NCBI RefSeq assembly: GCF_026241195.1
Contig: NZ_JAPFQO010000006.1
Location: 62,001 to 126,000, forward strand
Direction: 5' to 3'
DNA: 64,000 nt
Source of the DNA: Pontibacter anaerobius
GTDB lineage: Bacteria; Bacteroidota; Bacteroidia; Cytophagales; Hymenobacteraceae
Part shown: positions 26,502 through 35,099 of the stretch, piece by piece
Position numbering within the stretch: the stretch's first letter is position 1
Layout: each line of letters starts with the position of its first letter
Notes under the pieces: model-generated
Seen by the model: the letters and a program-made list of their open reading frames with translations, nothing else
Told to the model about the DNA's origin: nothing
Database searches by the model: none
Position numbers and translations under genes: made by a program

Positions 26502-26605
26502 CTTGTTACTATTGGTTTTGGGTGAAAAAATAGGCGCTGCAGGTTGACGCGACAACGCCTGTAAACTTGCAATTTACAATAAAATGAGGCGGATTTGCAA
26601 AGTGG

Positions 26606-27301
26606 CTACAGGTGACGGCACTGCAGGATCAGGTTTGGGTTAGGGCAAAGCTGCTCATACTTAGCACGCTCCGCCAGGGTAGCTACACCCGGAAAATCAC
26701 CATACTTGCCCTCCATGGAGCAGATGACCTGGAAGTGTAGGTGCGGCGGCCAATGGCCGTTTTCGGGGTAAGGGCCGACTTCTGCAATTTTGCGGCCTTT
26801 GGCAAAATGCTGACCTTCCTGCAGGCCCTGAAGCGAGGAACGGGTCAGGTGCCCATATAAAGTATAAAATGTGACGCCCTCCAACTCATGCTGTAGAATA
26901 ATAGTTGGGCCGTAATCACCAAAGTTATCGTTGTCTCTAAAGCTGTGCACGATGGCGTCGAGCGGGGTAAACACCGCTGTTCCGGCGGGCAGCCATACAT
27001 CTACACCCAGGTGCAGGTCACGGCTTTCGGCCTGCACGTCAAAGTGGCGGCTGCGGCGGTAGATAAAGCGGTTTTCCAGGTAGCCGCCTACGCCGGTTGT
27101 GGCATTGCGCTCCTGCAGCATCTGTTCAACGGCTTCATTAAATGCATCAGTATTCTGAAGGTTGGTGTTTTGCAGCAACTGGTTCTTTTCGGAGAAATCC
27201 AGCGTACACACGCAATCAGCGTTCAGGTCAGCGTCCAGTACGGGGGCGAAGGCATGGCAGTGCCTGCTAAGAAGGTTGCTTAGGTTTGGAGTATTGTTCA
27301 T
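26606..27301 (-). CDS. M23-family metallopeptidase, apparently cytoplasmic
   Basis: LytM-type zinc peptidase domain. The 231-aa product from ATG 27301 has the metal ligands of the family: His and Asp in LHLGVDVW, and HLHF in HWPPHLHFQV. GHLTRSSL gives the third motif. There is no signal peptide or membrane anchor, unusual for a peptidoglycan hydrolase, so either it is exported by another route or it acts on a cytoplasmic substrate. The N-terminal about 75 residues match nothing I recognise. It stands alone, downstream of the AP2/HNH gene. Confidence 0.85.
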   Translation of the reverse strand: MNNTPNLSNLLSRHCHAFAPVLDADLNADCVCTLDFSEKNQLLQNTNLQNTDAFNEAVEQMLQERNATTGVGGYLENRFIYRRSRHFDVQAESRDLHLGVDVWLPAGTAVFTPLDAIVHSFRDNDNFGDYGPTIILQHELEGVTFYTLYGHLTRSSLQGLQEGQHFAKGRKIAEVGPYPENGHWPPHLHFQVICSMEGKYGDFPGVATLAERAKYEQLCPNPNLILQCRHL

Positions 27302-27355
27302 AAGCTTGCACAATGGGTACGTATTAGGTTACCCAATGTGCAAGTTAAGCAGAAA

Positions 27356-27925
27356 TTAGTTTAAAGGCGCAGCCTCTTCCTCCTCTAAAACCTTGGAAAA
27401 GGTCTTAAGGCTTTTAGTCTTACCGAAAAGCTCTTCAGACTTTTTGCTGTAGGCCAAGGCGGCCTCCTGCAGGGTTTCGAAGGTGCCCAGGTTAATGCGC
27501 TGCTTATTGTGGTGGATAATGGCACGATACTTCTGTGCCTCTTTATGTACCCCGCGCACACCAAGCTTATTCTCTGTTTTAGTCGTGTTGCGAACAATTT
27601 TGCAAAGAGGGGCCCACTCCAGGTTCTCGCGCCGACAGTCCAGTTTGTTACCGTTCTTAAAGTGCACGTATAGTTTCAGGTCGCTCTCAGGCTTAGCCAG
27701 CATCTGCTCCCCGATCATTTTGTGCAGGTAAATAGTCTCGTTCCGGTACTTGCCGTTTTTGAGAGGCCAGTTCTTCTGAAAGAAGGCGTAGCCGTTGGAG
27801 TGGATGCGCAGGTGCTTCAGAAATTCAATTTGTTGCAGATACGCATTGTTTTGGATGTAATCGTACGTAGTGTCATCTACAACTACAGTTTTTTCACAGT
27901 TTTTTAGAGTTAATTTGTACAGCAT
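27356..27925 (-). CDS. HNH-like plus AP2 DNA-binding domain protein
   Basis: A 189-aa basic protein with two recognisable parts. Residues about 60-105 resemble an HNH homing-endonuclease core (LHKMIGE, VHFKNGNKLDCRRENLEW), but Cys97 replaces the usual second Asn of the DNR motif. Residues about 121-168 form an AP2 domain (LGVRGVHKEAQKYRAII, INLGTFETLQEAALAY), a DNA-binding fold known from phage HNH proteins and plant AP2/ERF factors. It could be a decayed homing nuclease or a domesticated DNA-binding regulator. No intron, intein or repeat borders are visible, so it is not obviously mobile here. Confidence 0.8.
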   Translation of the reverse strand: MLYKLTLKNCEKTVVVDDTTYDYIQNNAYLQQIEFLKHLRIHSNGYAFFQKNWPLKNGKYRNETIYLHKMIGEQMLAKPESDLKLYVHFKNGNKLDCRRENLEWAPLCKIVRNTTKTENKLGVRGVHKEAQKYRAIIHHNKQRINLGTFETLQEAALAYSKKSEELFGKTKSLKTFSKVLEEEEAAPLN

Positions 27926-28001
27926 GGGGTTGTTTTCATGTTAAAGAAAGATCGCGTTCAATACAGGCGCAAGGCTGTTTGGTAAAAGTACCGTAGCCTA
28001 T

Positions 28002-28015
28002 GCAACGTTCGGTAA
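28002..28015. promoter_or_regulatory. Possible degenerate PaaR-type site upstream of paaE
   Basis: The sequence GCAACGTTCGGTAA shares the 8-base core AACGTTCG with the exact palindrome at 35745-35758 but has three mismatches to the operator consensus. It lies 175 bases before paaE and 77 bases before the AP2/HNH gene. The rest of the 264-base gap is AT-rich, with no clear TAnnTTTG box. Confidence 0.25.
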
Positions 28016-28189
28016 AGTTCAGCTTTTTTTTAATATATTTTACAACTAATATTCAAATTTTTTATTGTGTACCTGAGGCTGGTATCTCAAAATTTATACG
28101 ATACTTTCCCAGAACAGGAGGGATTGTCGTAACTTTCAGAATTGAAATAAGTTTTAGACCTAGACTAATCAGAGCAAAAGCATAAAAAC

Positions 28190-29278
28190 ATGAGTAACCC
28201 TTATCTTAACCTAAAGGTTGTAGAAATTACCCGTGAAACGGCAGATGCTGCCACCATACACTTTGAACACCCTGAAAAACAAGCAATAGACTATAAGCCC
28301 GGGCAATTCCTGACGCTTATTTTGCCGATAGAGGGCAAGGAAATACGCCGCTCGTATTCCCTCAGTAGCACCCCGCACGAAGCGCCGCGCCTGTCGGTAA
28401 CGGTAAAGCGCGTGGAGGCTGGCCTGATGTCGAATTACCTGCTGGATAACCTGCAGGTAGGGCAGGAGGTTAAGGTGATGGAGCCGATCGGTAACTTCTG
28501 CCTTACCTGTGCCCCTACCAACCAGCGGCAGGTGCTGCTGTTCGGTGCCGGTAGCGGCATCACGCCCCTCATGTCTATACTTAAGGCGGTGCTGCGCGAG
28601 GAGCCGAATAGTAAAGTAACCTTGCTTTACGGTAACCGAGACGAGGAATCTGTGATTTTTAAAGCACAACTGCAGGAACTGGAGGCGCAACACGAGGGAC
28701 GCCTGCACGTGGAGTATATTTTCAGCCAGCCGCAGGAGGCCTGCGACCACCGCGGCCGCATGAACCAGAGCATGATCATCAAGATCCTGGAGCGACTGCA
28801 ATTAGCCAAAGTATCGGATGCCGTATACTACATGTGTGGTCCGGAGGGTATGATGGAAGAGGTGCGGCATGCGCTGGATGTACTGCATGTGCCGTCAGAC
28901 CGCATTTTCAGGGAGAGCTTTGTGAGCAACAAACTGCTGGATAAACAGCAGCAGGAGTCGCAGCATGGCGCTGTGCTTTCTTCAGAGGACGACGGGGAAA
29001 TCACGACCCAGACGGTAACAGTCATTTATGAAGGATCAGAGTACAGCTTTGTGGTAGAGCCTGACCAGACGATACTGGAAGCGGCTCTGGAGCAGGATAT
29101 TGACTTGCCCTACTCTTGCCAAGCTGGGCTTTGCACCGCTTGCCGTGGTAAGTGCCTGAGCGGAAAAGTGCACCTGGATGAGCGGGAGGGCCTTTCTGAT
29201 GCCGAGATGGAAGAAGGCTACACCCTTAACTGTGTGGGGCATCCTTTAACATCAAATGTGGTGATTGAGATCGGTTAA
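28190..29278 (+). CDS. paaE: Phenylacetyl-CoA epoxidase reductase subunit PaaE
   Basis: Passes electrons from NADPH to the PaaA di-iron centre of the phenylacetyl-CoA 1,2-epoxidase. The 362-aa protein has an FAD domain (RSYSLSSTP, about 60-68), an NAD-binding domain (LFGAGSGITPLMSIL, about 115-130; MCGPEGMMEEV) and a C-terminal plant-type [2Fe-2S] domain with ligands in LPYSCQAGLCTACRGKC and LNCVGHP. The Asp/Glu-rich insert before the ferredoxin domain is typical. It is 3 kb away from paaABCD and on the opposite strand; the match to the epoxidase partner is inferred from family and proximity, and a general ferredoxin reductase role remains possible. Confidence 0.85.
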   Translation: MSNPYLNLKVVEITRETADAATIHFEHPEKQAIDYKPGQFLTLILPIEGKEIRRSYSLSSTPHEAPRLSVTVKRVEAGLMSNYLLDNLQVGQEVKVMEPIGNFCLTCAPTNQRQVLLFGAGSGITPLMSILKAVLREEPNSKVTLLYGNRDEESVIFKAQLQELEAQHEGRLHVEYIFSQPQEACDHRGRMNQSMIIKILERLQLAKVSDAVYYMCGPEGMMEEVRHALDVLHVPSDRIFRESFVSNKLLDKQQQESQHGAVLSSEDDGEITTQTVTVIYEGSEYSFVVEPDQTILEAALEQDIDLPYSCQAGLCTACRGKCLSGKVHLDEREGLSDAEMEEGYTLNCVGHPLTSNVVIEIG

Positions 29279-29294
29279 GACATAAAAAACGTAT

Positions 29295-29341
29295 AAAAGA
29301 GCTGCGCCTGAAGAATTTCTTATGGCGCAGCTCTTTTTTTT
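29295..29341 (+). terminator. Terminator after paaE
   Basis: Stem AAAAGAGCTGCGCC/GGCGCAGCTCTTTT with a 15-base loop and a run of nine T on the plus strand. Confidence 0.9.
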
Positions 29342-29393
29342 GTACTTTCATAAGAAGTGCCTATATTGTACTTCCGAAATATACATTGCTATA

Positions 29394-31127
29394 ATGACAA
29401 TACAACAAACAACTAACCTGACGATTCCAGAACGCATGCCCCGCACTTATCTCTCCGAAGACTTTAAGGTGGAGCAGTGGGAAACCATAAAGCCATACTT
29501 TGAAGAACTGAAGACCCGCCATATCGGTGGTGTGGAAGAGCTGGAGAAGTGGATGCGGGACCGAAGTGAACTGGAGAGCGTGCTTTCTGAGGATCTTGGC
29601 TGGCGCTACATCCGGATGACCTGTGATACCCAAAATGAGGAAACCACACAGGCTTTTCAGTATTTTATCTCAGAGATAGAGCCTAACATTGCGCCGCTGG
29701 ACCACGAGCTGAACCTGAAGCTGATGCACTCTCCGTACGTAGCTGGCCTGGACAAGGAAAAGTATAAAATCTATCTTCGAGGAGTGGAGCGTGCGTTGGA
29801 AATTTTCCGGGAAGAAAACATTCCGCTGCAAACCGAGATCAGCACCAAACAGCAGCAATATGCGGCCGTAACTGGTGCTATGACGGTAACGCTGGATGGG
29901 GAGGAAATGACGCTGCAGCGCGCCGCTGACCGCCTAAAGCGTACCGACAGAGCCGTGCGCGAGGAGGCATGGCGCGTGGTGCAGGAGCGCCGTTTCCAGG
30001 ACCGCGAAAAGCTGGATGAACTGTTCGATGGTTTGCTGAAACTGCGCCATAAGGTGGCCACAAACGCTGATTTCGAAAATTTCCGCGACTACATGTTTGC
30101 CGCCATGGGCCGTTTCGATTATACCCCGCAGGATTGCTTCGATTTCCATACTTCTATCGAGGAGACCATTGTTCCTCTCCTTACAAAACTGGATGAGGAG
30201 CGCAAGGATCAACTTGGTGTAGCGCAACTGCGCCCCTGGGACCTTGACGTAGACCCAACCGGGAAGAAGCCGCTGGAACCGTTTAAGTCGGGTGACGAGC
30301 TGTTGGAAAAGACGGTGCAGGTATTTTACAAACTGGATACCTACCTGGGCGACTGCCTGGCCACCATGCGCGAAATGGGCCATCTGGATCTGGAGTCACG
30401 AAAAGGCAAAGCGCCGGGCGGTTATAACTACCCGCTGGATGAGATCGGCGTGCCGTTCATCTTCATGAATGCCACCTCCAGCCTCCGTGACGTTATCACC
30501 ATGCTGCACGAAGGCGGCCACGCGGTACATTCCTTCCTGACGCGCGACCTGTGGCTGAACTCTTTCAAGCACCCACCGTCAGAGGTGGCTGAGCTGGCCT
30601 CTATGTCGATGGAGCTGATCTCGATGGACTATTGGGATACTTTCTTTGAGGATGAGGACGAACTGAAGCGTGCCAAGAAGACGCACCTGGAAAGTGTCCT
30701 GGAAACTTTCCCGTGGGTTGCCACAGTGGATAAATTCCAGCATTGGATCTATGAGCACCCAGAGCAGACACAGGAGCAGCGCCACCAGGAGTGGCTCAGT
30801 ATCTTCAACACCTTTAACCACAAGTTAGTGAACTGGGAGGGGTTGGAGAAGTATAAGCCGTTTATGTGGCAGAAGCAGCTGCACATTTACGAGGTGCCGT
30901 TCTATTACATTGAGTATGCCATGGCGCAACTTGGTGCCATTGCCGTCTGGAAGAACTATAAGGAGAACCCATCTGAAGGTTTGGCCTCTTACAAGCGTGC
31001 GCTGAGCCTGGGCTACACAGTTTCTATCGGCGAAGTGTATGAGGCCGCCGGTATCAAGTTTGATTTTAGCTCAGACTATATTAAGAGCCTGGTAGATTTC
31101 GTAAAAGATGAAATGGCGAAAGTGTAG
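29394..31127 (+). CDS. M3-family oligoendopeptidase
   Basis: Cytoplasmic zinc metallopeptidase of the thimet oligopeptidase/PepF group, degrading short peptides. From ATG 29394 the product is 577 aa; an in-frame earlier start lies inside the paaE terminator and is rejected. The HEXXH motif is LHEGGHAVHS (about residue 369), followed by the third ligand region EVAELASMSMELIS. No signal peptide. Monocistronic: terminators lie on both sides. Confidence 0.93.
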   Translation: MTIQQTTNLTIPERMPRTYLSEDFKVEQWETIKPYFEELKTRHIGGVEELEKWMRDRSELESVLSEDLGWRYIRMTCDTQNEETTQAFQYFISEIEPNIAPLDHELNLKLMHSPYVAGLDKEKYKIYLRGVERALEIFREENIPLQTEISTKQQQYAAVTGAMTVTLDGEEMTLQRAADRLKRTDRAVREEAWRVVQERRFQDREKLDELFDGLLKLRHKVATNADFENFRDYMFAAMGRFDYTPQDCFDFHTSIEETIVPLLTKLDEERKDQLGVAQLRPWDLDVDPTGKKPLEPFKSGDELLEKTVQVFYKLDTYLGDCLATMREMGHLDLESRKGKAPGGYNYPLDEIGVPFIFMNATSSLRDVITMLHEGGHAVHSFLTRDLWLNSFKHPPSEVAELASMSMELISMDYWDTFFEDEDELKRAKKTHLESVLETFPWVATVDKFQHWIYEHPEQTQEQRHQEWLSIFNTFNHKLVNWEGLEKYKPFMWQKQLHIYEVPFYYIEYAMAQLGAIAVWKNYKENPSEGLASYKRALSLGYTVSIGEVYEAAGIKFDFSSDYIKSLVDFVKDEMAKV

Positions 31128-31153
31128 ATAAGACTAACATACTTTTGTAGACG

Positions 31154-31190
31154 GAGCGCCTTGCATAAACTGCAAGGCGCTCTTGTTTTA
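31154..31190 (+). terminator. Terminator after the oligoendopeptidase gene
   Basis: Perfect 12-bp stem GAGCGCCTTGCA/TGCAAGGCGCTC with loop TAAAC, followed by TTGTTTTA. Confidence 0.88.
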
Positions 31191-31240
31191 GGAATGTTGT
31201 CCCTGAAAAACAGCTTTATACTTTGTGCGTAAGCTTTAGC

Positions 31241-32026
31241 ATGATGAAAAGAGTTTTTACTGCACTGTTGATGGGAGTTATGCTATGTGGCAGTGGCTGC
31301 ACCACAAGTCCGGGTGCGGAAGTAGCAACAGAACCTGTGGATGTGGGCAAAACAATAGCGCCTGCCGCTGTTGTGGGAACCTGGCGTGGCGTTATACCCT
31401 GTGCCGATTGCCCGGGTATCAACTACAACCTAAGCCTGAGCGCTGACAACAGGTTTGAAGAAACCATGATTTACCAGGACCGCGATGTACAGCCCTATAC
31501 AAGAGGTGGCACCTGGCGCCTTAGCAAGGGAAAACTAGAACTTGAGTCTTCTGATACGCGATCTCCCACCAGTTTCGAACTCGCTCCGAACGGCGAGCTA
31601 AACATGCTGGACCGGGAGGGTAAACCCATTACCACGGCACTGGCACCCATGTACCGGTTAAAAAGAGACACCGCACAGCCTGAAGAAAACCCAGCCTTGT
31701 GGAGCAAAAAAAGGGAGCTTGGGGTTGATTTCGTGGCTACCGGAAATGAACCGGGATGGTCGCTGGAAATTGACCTGGAGGAAAGTATGAACTTCAGGAC
31801 CTTGCCTTCTGAAAGTATAGCTTTGGAGACGCCAGTGCCTGATCCGGTTACAGAGGGCAACAAAACAACCTACAGCGCCACAACCGAGGCTGGAAAGTTA
31901 GAGGTGGAGATAATTAAGCAACCCTGTGAGGATACGATGTCAGGTAAAGTGTCGCCGTACCTGGTGCGGGTAACAGCCAAAGGTATCAATTTTAAGGGTT
32001 GTGGTATGTATTTGGGTGATAAGTAA
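31241..32026 (+). CDS. NlpE-like lipoprotein fused to a COG3650-type domain
   Basis: Predicted lipoprotein of 261 aa from ATG 31241 (a second ATG follows), with Cys20 in a GSGC lipobox. Residues about 45-145 form an NlpE N-terminal-like domain, including the CXXC motif IPCADCPGI that in NlpE senses copper and redox state. Residues about 160-261 carry FVATGNEPGWSLEI, the hallmark of a COG3650 lipoprotein domain of unknown role, with two further cysteines (KQPCED, KGCGMYLG). An envelope copper or redox stress sensor is plausible, but the combined architecture makes the role uncertain. It lies between unrelated genes. Confidence 0.82.
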   Translation: MMKRVFTALLMGVMLCGSGCTTSPGAEVATEPVDVGKTIAPAAVVGTWRGVIPCADCPGINYNLSLSADNRFEETMIYQDRDVQPYTRGGTWRLSKGKLELESSDTRSPTSFELAPNGELNMLDREGKPITTALAPMYRLKRDTAQPEENPALWSKKRELGVDFVATGNEPGWSLEIDLEESMNFRTLPSESIALETPVPDPVTEGNKTTYSATTEAGKLEVEIIKQPCEDTMSGKVSPYLVRVTAKGINFKGCGMYLGDK

Positions 32027-32081
32027 AGTATAAAAACGAAGCGCCTGCTGAGTATAGCAGGCGCTTCGTTTTTATACTTTA
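32024..32081. terminator. Perfect 26-bp bidirectional terminator carrying the AAGTATA word
   Basis: Arms 32024-32049 and 32056-32081 are exact reverse complements around GAGTAT. The outer ends read TAAAGTATAAAAA and TTTTTATACTTTA. The stem overlaps the stop codons of both convergent genes (the NlpE-like gene and paaD). Confidence 0.93.
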
Positions 32082-32564
32082 CAGAGGCTTAAACTGCTCA
32101 AACATTTGCTTGCAATCGTTGCAGTAGTGCATGGAGCGGCAAAGCGTTGGGCCGAAAGGTGTGCGGAGCGTGGTGTTCTCGCTGTCGCAATAAGGGCAGG
32201 CTACATGCTCCAGAATATCTAGGTCCAGAATCACATCATACTTTGGTGGAGGTGCCAGACCAAATTCTTTCAGATGCTGACGACCCTTTTCAGATAGTTT
32301 GTTACTATCCCAGGGCTTATCGAAGGTCATATTAACCGTATAGTTGCTGATGCCGTGCTTTTCAAGTGTGCGCTCCACGTCCTTTTTCATGTAGTCCATG
32401 GCAGGGCAACCGGCAAAGGTAGGGGTCATGTTTACGGTCACGTGATCATCTTCCGATATCTCCACACCCGTAATCACCCCCAGATCCACCAGCGACAATA
32501 CCGGTATCTCAGGGTCTTTTACCTCCTCCAGCAGGGTTAATATGTTTTCATTGGTCAGGTTCAT
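32079..32564 (-). CDS. paaD: Phenylacetyl-CoA epoxidase maturation protein PaaD
   Basis: Needed for active PaaABCE epoxidase, probably for metal or cluster maturation. The 161-aa protein has a MIP18/DUF59 domain (EEVKDPEIPVLSLVDLG, TPTFAGCPAMDYM) and a C-terminal zinc-ribbon (CPYC...CRSMHYCNDC). Last gene of the tetR-paaABCD group; a 76-base spacer with short repeated AACTA/AGTTA stretches separates it from paaC. Confidence 0.93.
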   Translation of the reverse strand: MNLTNENILTLLEEVKDPEIPVLSLVDLGVITGVEISEDDHVTVNMTPTFAGCPAMDYMKKDVERTLEKHGISNYTVNMTFDKPWDSNKLSEKGRQHLKEFGLAPPPKYDVILDLDILEHVACPYCDSENTTLRTPFGPTLCRSMHYCNDCKQMFEQFKPL

Positions 32565-32640
32565 AATTGGTTATTTGTCAGTAGTTATCAGTTGCTAGTT
32601 TATCATGAAACCAAATAAAGGATAACTAACAACTAAACTA

Positions 32641-33396
32641 CTACCACTCAGCAGTAGGGTCAATTTTAAATACTTCGGCCATCTCGTCCAGCAGGGGTTG
32701 CAGGTACTCTGTGTGTTCTCCGTAGCGTCCGCCAAACTTTGGATTTATACTTGTAAGGTCTGGCAGCTTCAGATCTGTCTTTTCCAGTACTACCTGTATG
32801 CGCTTCAGCCACTCTGCTTTTACAGCTTCCTCACCAGCATATACGCCAGCATCGATCAACTCCTGCTCATACTTCGATTTCTCAAACATGCCCAGCGCGT
32901 AAGGCAGAGCCTCATTGAGAGCTGATTGCAGACGAAGTATAGCCTCTTCTGTAGATGAGCCAAGGTTTTTGATCCAGGTGTTGGCATGCAGCACGTGGTA
33001 TTTTACTTCGCCTTTCAGCTTGGTAGCCACTTTGGCAATCGGCTCATAGCTTGACTGGCTCAGCATCTCAAAGCGGATGATCTCAGCATTGTCGTACATA
33101 AAGTGACGGATCAGGCTGAAGTCATACTCGCCGTTTGGCAGCTCTACCAACTGGCTGTTGTGGAACTGGTTGGCATTGCGGGTAAAGGCAACCGTGTCCG
33201 GGTCAGCTTCGCCAAGCTCCTGCAGCAAAGTATAAAATGCCAGGCTGTGGCCGATCTTATCCTGCGCCATTGACGAGAAAGCAATGTCCTCCTCCAGTAT
33301 CGGGCCGAAACCGGTCCACTCGGAGTTGCGGTGGCCAAGTATAAGCTGGTCGTCAGCCAGTTTGTATAACAGGTCTTTAATCGCTTGCTCGTTCAT
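32641..33396 (-). CDS. paaC: Phenylacetyl-CoA epoxidase structural subunit PaaC
   Basis: Ferritin-like partner of PaaA with no functional di-iron site in characterised systems. The 251-aa protein begins with LADDQLILGHRNSEWTGFGP and retains the helix pattern SSMAQDKIGHSLAFY. Its ATG overlaps the paaB stop codon by one base (TAATG), indicating translational coupling and 1:1 synthesis. Confidence 0.94.
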   Translation of the reverse strand: MNEQAIKDLLYKLADDQLILGHRNSEWTGFGPILEEDIAFSSMAQDKIGHSLAFYTLLQELGEADPDTVAFTRNANQFHNSQLVELPNGEYDFSLIRHFMYDNAEIIRFEMLSQSSYEPIAKVATKLKGEVKYHVLHANTWIKNLGSSTEEAILRLQSALNEALPYALGMFEKSKYEQELIDAGVYAGEEAVKAEWLKRIQVVLEKTDLKLPDLTSINPKFGGRYGEHTEYLQPLLDEMAEVFKIDPTAEW

Positions 33397-34034
33397 TATT
33401 GGGCAGTTGTAGGTTTATTCTCTTCTTTATACTTCGTGATCTTGTCCATTACTTTGTAGGCAATGGCTTCGCGGTACTTCTTTTCCGGAATGGTGGTCCA
33501 CATGTCCTTGTCTTCCTCCGCAGACTGCAGCACATCTTTCGATTTTGCCACCCACACGTTTACAATAGGACCTTTCTCGCCGAAAGATTTTTTGGCCTCC
33601 TGCAGTGCTTCTAAGTATGATGTTGCCATCACACGGCCAGCATGAGCATGTGCCTTACCACGCTTCTTCAGGTGGAAAATCTCATAAGGCTCCGGTTGTT
33701 CACTGCGCTCCGCAGGCTCCTCAATGCGTATCATATCATACACATTCTCACCGTCGTTGGCGTAAGGCGTTACCTGTATGTTCTCAGTGCGAATTATCCA
33801 CAAACCAACACAAGGAAAGCGGCGGCTATACTGCTCTTTGGCAAACAGGAATGCTACATCCTCGTTAGGGGCATGCACTGGTCCAACATAAGTATGGGCA
33901 GCACCTTCTTTCTTTTGATGGAAGGCCTCATATGTTTCAAACTGATCCAGCTCTGGTTTTGGCTCCATGGCAGGAACATCGCCTTCAGGCAAATTCAGTC
34001 GTGTTACTCTCGGGTCAAGTGACTTTAAGCTCAT
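33396..34034 (-). CDS. paaB: Phenylacetyl-CoA epoxidase subunit PaaB, tandem-duplicated form
   Basis: PaaB bridges PaaAC dimers in the epoxidase. E. coli PaaB is about 95 aa; this product is 212 aa because it contains two PaaB-like units: about 32-86 (FETYEAFHQKKEGAAHTYVG ... GLWIIRTENI) and about 116-170 (YEIFHLKKRGKAHAHAGRV ... NVWVAKSKDV). They align residue by residue at the YE(A/I)FH.KK.G.AH core. A charged tail follows. It lies between paaA (10 bases) and paaC (one-base overlap). Subunit identity is firm; the consequence of duplication is unknown. Confidence 0.9.
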   Translation of the reverse strand: MSLKSLDPRVTRLNLPEGDVPAMEPKPELDQFETYEAFHQKKEGAAHTYVGPVHAPNEDVAFLFAKEQYSRRFPCVGLWIIRTENIQVTPYANDGENVYDMIRIEEPAERSEQPEPYEIFHLKKRGKAHAHAGRVMATSYLEALQEAKKSFGEKGPIVNVWVAKSKDVLQSAEEDKDMWTTIPEKKYREAIAYKVMDKITKYKEENKPTTAQ

Positions 34035-34044
34035 AGTTTTAGTG

Positions 34045-35031
34045 TTAGGCTAACGGCTTCACATATTTTGCTTTCGGATTAAGCAGGGCTCTGCGTACCC
34101 AGGCACCGCGCTCTTCGGCAGTGCGGCGTACGGCAAGGCGCTCGGTGTTACACGGGCCATCGCCGTTAATTACGCGCTTAAACTCATCCCAATCCGGCTC
34201 GGTGTATTCCCACTGGCCTGTTTCCTGGTTTTTCTTCAACTTAGGATCCGGAACTGTCAGGCCAAGCTCCCAAATCTTCGGCACGTACATGTCCAGGAAC
34301 TGCTGACGGCATTCGTCGTTAGAAGCCATCTTCACTTTCCAGCGCATCAGCGTTTCGGTGTGCGTGCTCATTTTGTCAGAAGGTCCGAAGAAGGTCATGA
34401 TCGGAGGCCACCAGCGGTTAAGAGCCGCCTGGATCATTTCGCGCTGCTTTGGTGTACCTGTTGCCATGTGCACCACGGCATCGTGGCCATACTTCAGGTG
34501 GAAAGCCTCCTCGGCGCAGATACGCTCCAAGGCACGTGAGTAAGGGCCATAAGAACCCTTGGCGTTGGCCATCTGGTTTACAATAGCACCCGCGTCAATC
34601 AGCCAGGAGATAATATTGGAGTCTGCCCAGGTAAAGGCAGGGTAATTAAATACGTTGGAATACTTGGACTTACCGTTGATCAGGTCGGTCAGCATCTGCT
34701 CACGCGATTTACCTAATGTTTCAGCGGCAGAGTATAAAAGCTGTGCGTGGCCTACCTCGTCCTGCACCTTAGCCATTTGCGCCATCTTACGGCGGAAACC
34801 AGGGGCGCGTGTAATCCAGGTACCTTCCGGCAGTGCTCCGATAATTTCAGAATGCGCATGCTGCTCGATCATTCGAATCAACTGCTTGCGGTACAGTTCT
34901 GGCATCCAGTCTGTCGGTTCTATTTTTTCGCCGCGTGCGATGCGTGCCTCAAACTCGGCCAGTTTAGCAGGATCTTCAGTCTGCAGGTCATCGAATTTAG
35001 TAGCCTCAAAAACGTTTCCTCCTCCGTACAT
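34045..35031 (-). CDS. paaA: Phenylacetyl-CoA epoxidase catalytic subunit PaaA
   Basis: Di-iron monooxygenase subunit that epoxidises phenylacetyl-CoA. The 328-aa ferritin-like protein shows both metal-ligand helices, the [11 protein letters not shown] segment (about 87-97) and [13 protein letters not shown] (about 170-182), and the usual N-terminus ([11 protein letters not shown]). First enzyme gene of the minus operon. The 68-base gap to tetR contains a hairpin that may reduce read-through. Confidence 0.96.
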   Translation of the reverse strand: MYGGGNVFEATKFDDLQTEDPAKLAEFEARIARGEKIEPTDWMPELYRKQLIRMIEQHAHSEIIGALPEGTWITRAPGFRRKMAQMAKVQDEVGHAQLLYSAAETLGKSREQMLTDLINGKSKYSNVFNYPAFTWADSNIISWLIDAGAIVNQMANAKGSYGPYSRALERICAEEAFHLKYGHDAVVHMATGTPKQREMIQAALNRWWPPIMTFFGPSDKMSTHTETLMRWKVKMASNDECRQQFLDMYVPKIWELGLTVPDPKLKKNQETGQWEYTEPDWDEFKRVINGDGPCNTERLAVRRTAEERGAWVRRALLNPKAKYVKPLA

Positions 35032-35062
35032 AATATTTATAGTTTTAAGGTTCAGTAAAAGG

Positions 35063-35088
35063 TGCCGGACTGTGTTACCAGTCCGGCA
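35063..35088 (-). terminator. Hairpin between tetR and paaA
   Basis: Ten-base-pair stem TGCCGGACTG/CAGTCCGGCA with a six-base loop, then CCTTTTAC on the minus strand. A weak terminator or attenuator that could set paa expression below or apart from tetR. Confidence 0.55.
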
Positions 35089-35099
35089 GGTTAGATAGT

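Noticed and set aside
27356..27925. AP2/HNH gene as part of an intact mobile element
   Set aside because: No terminal repeats, target duplications, intron folds or integrase nearby.
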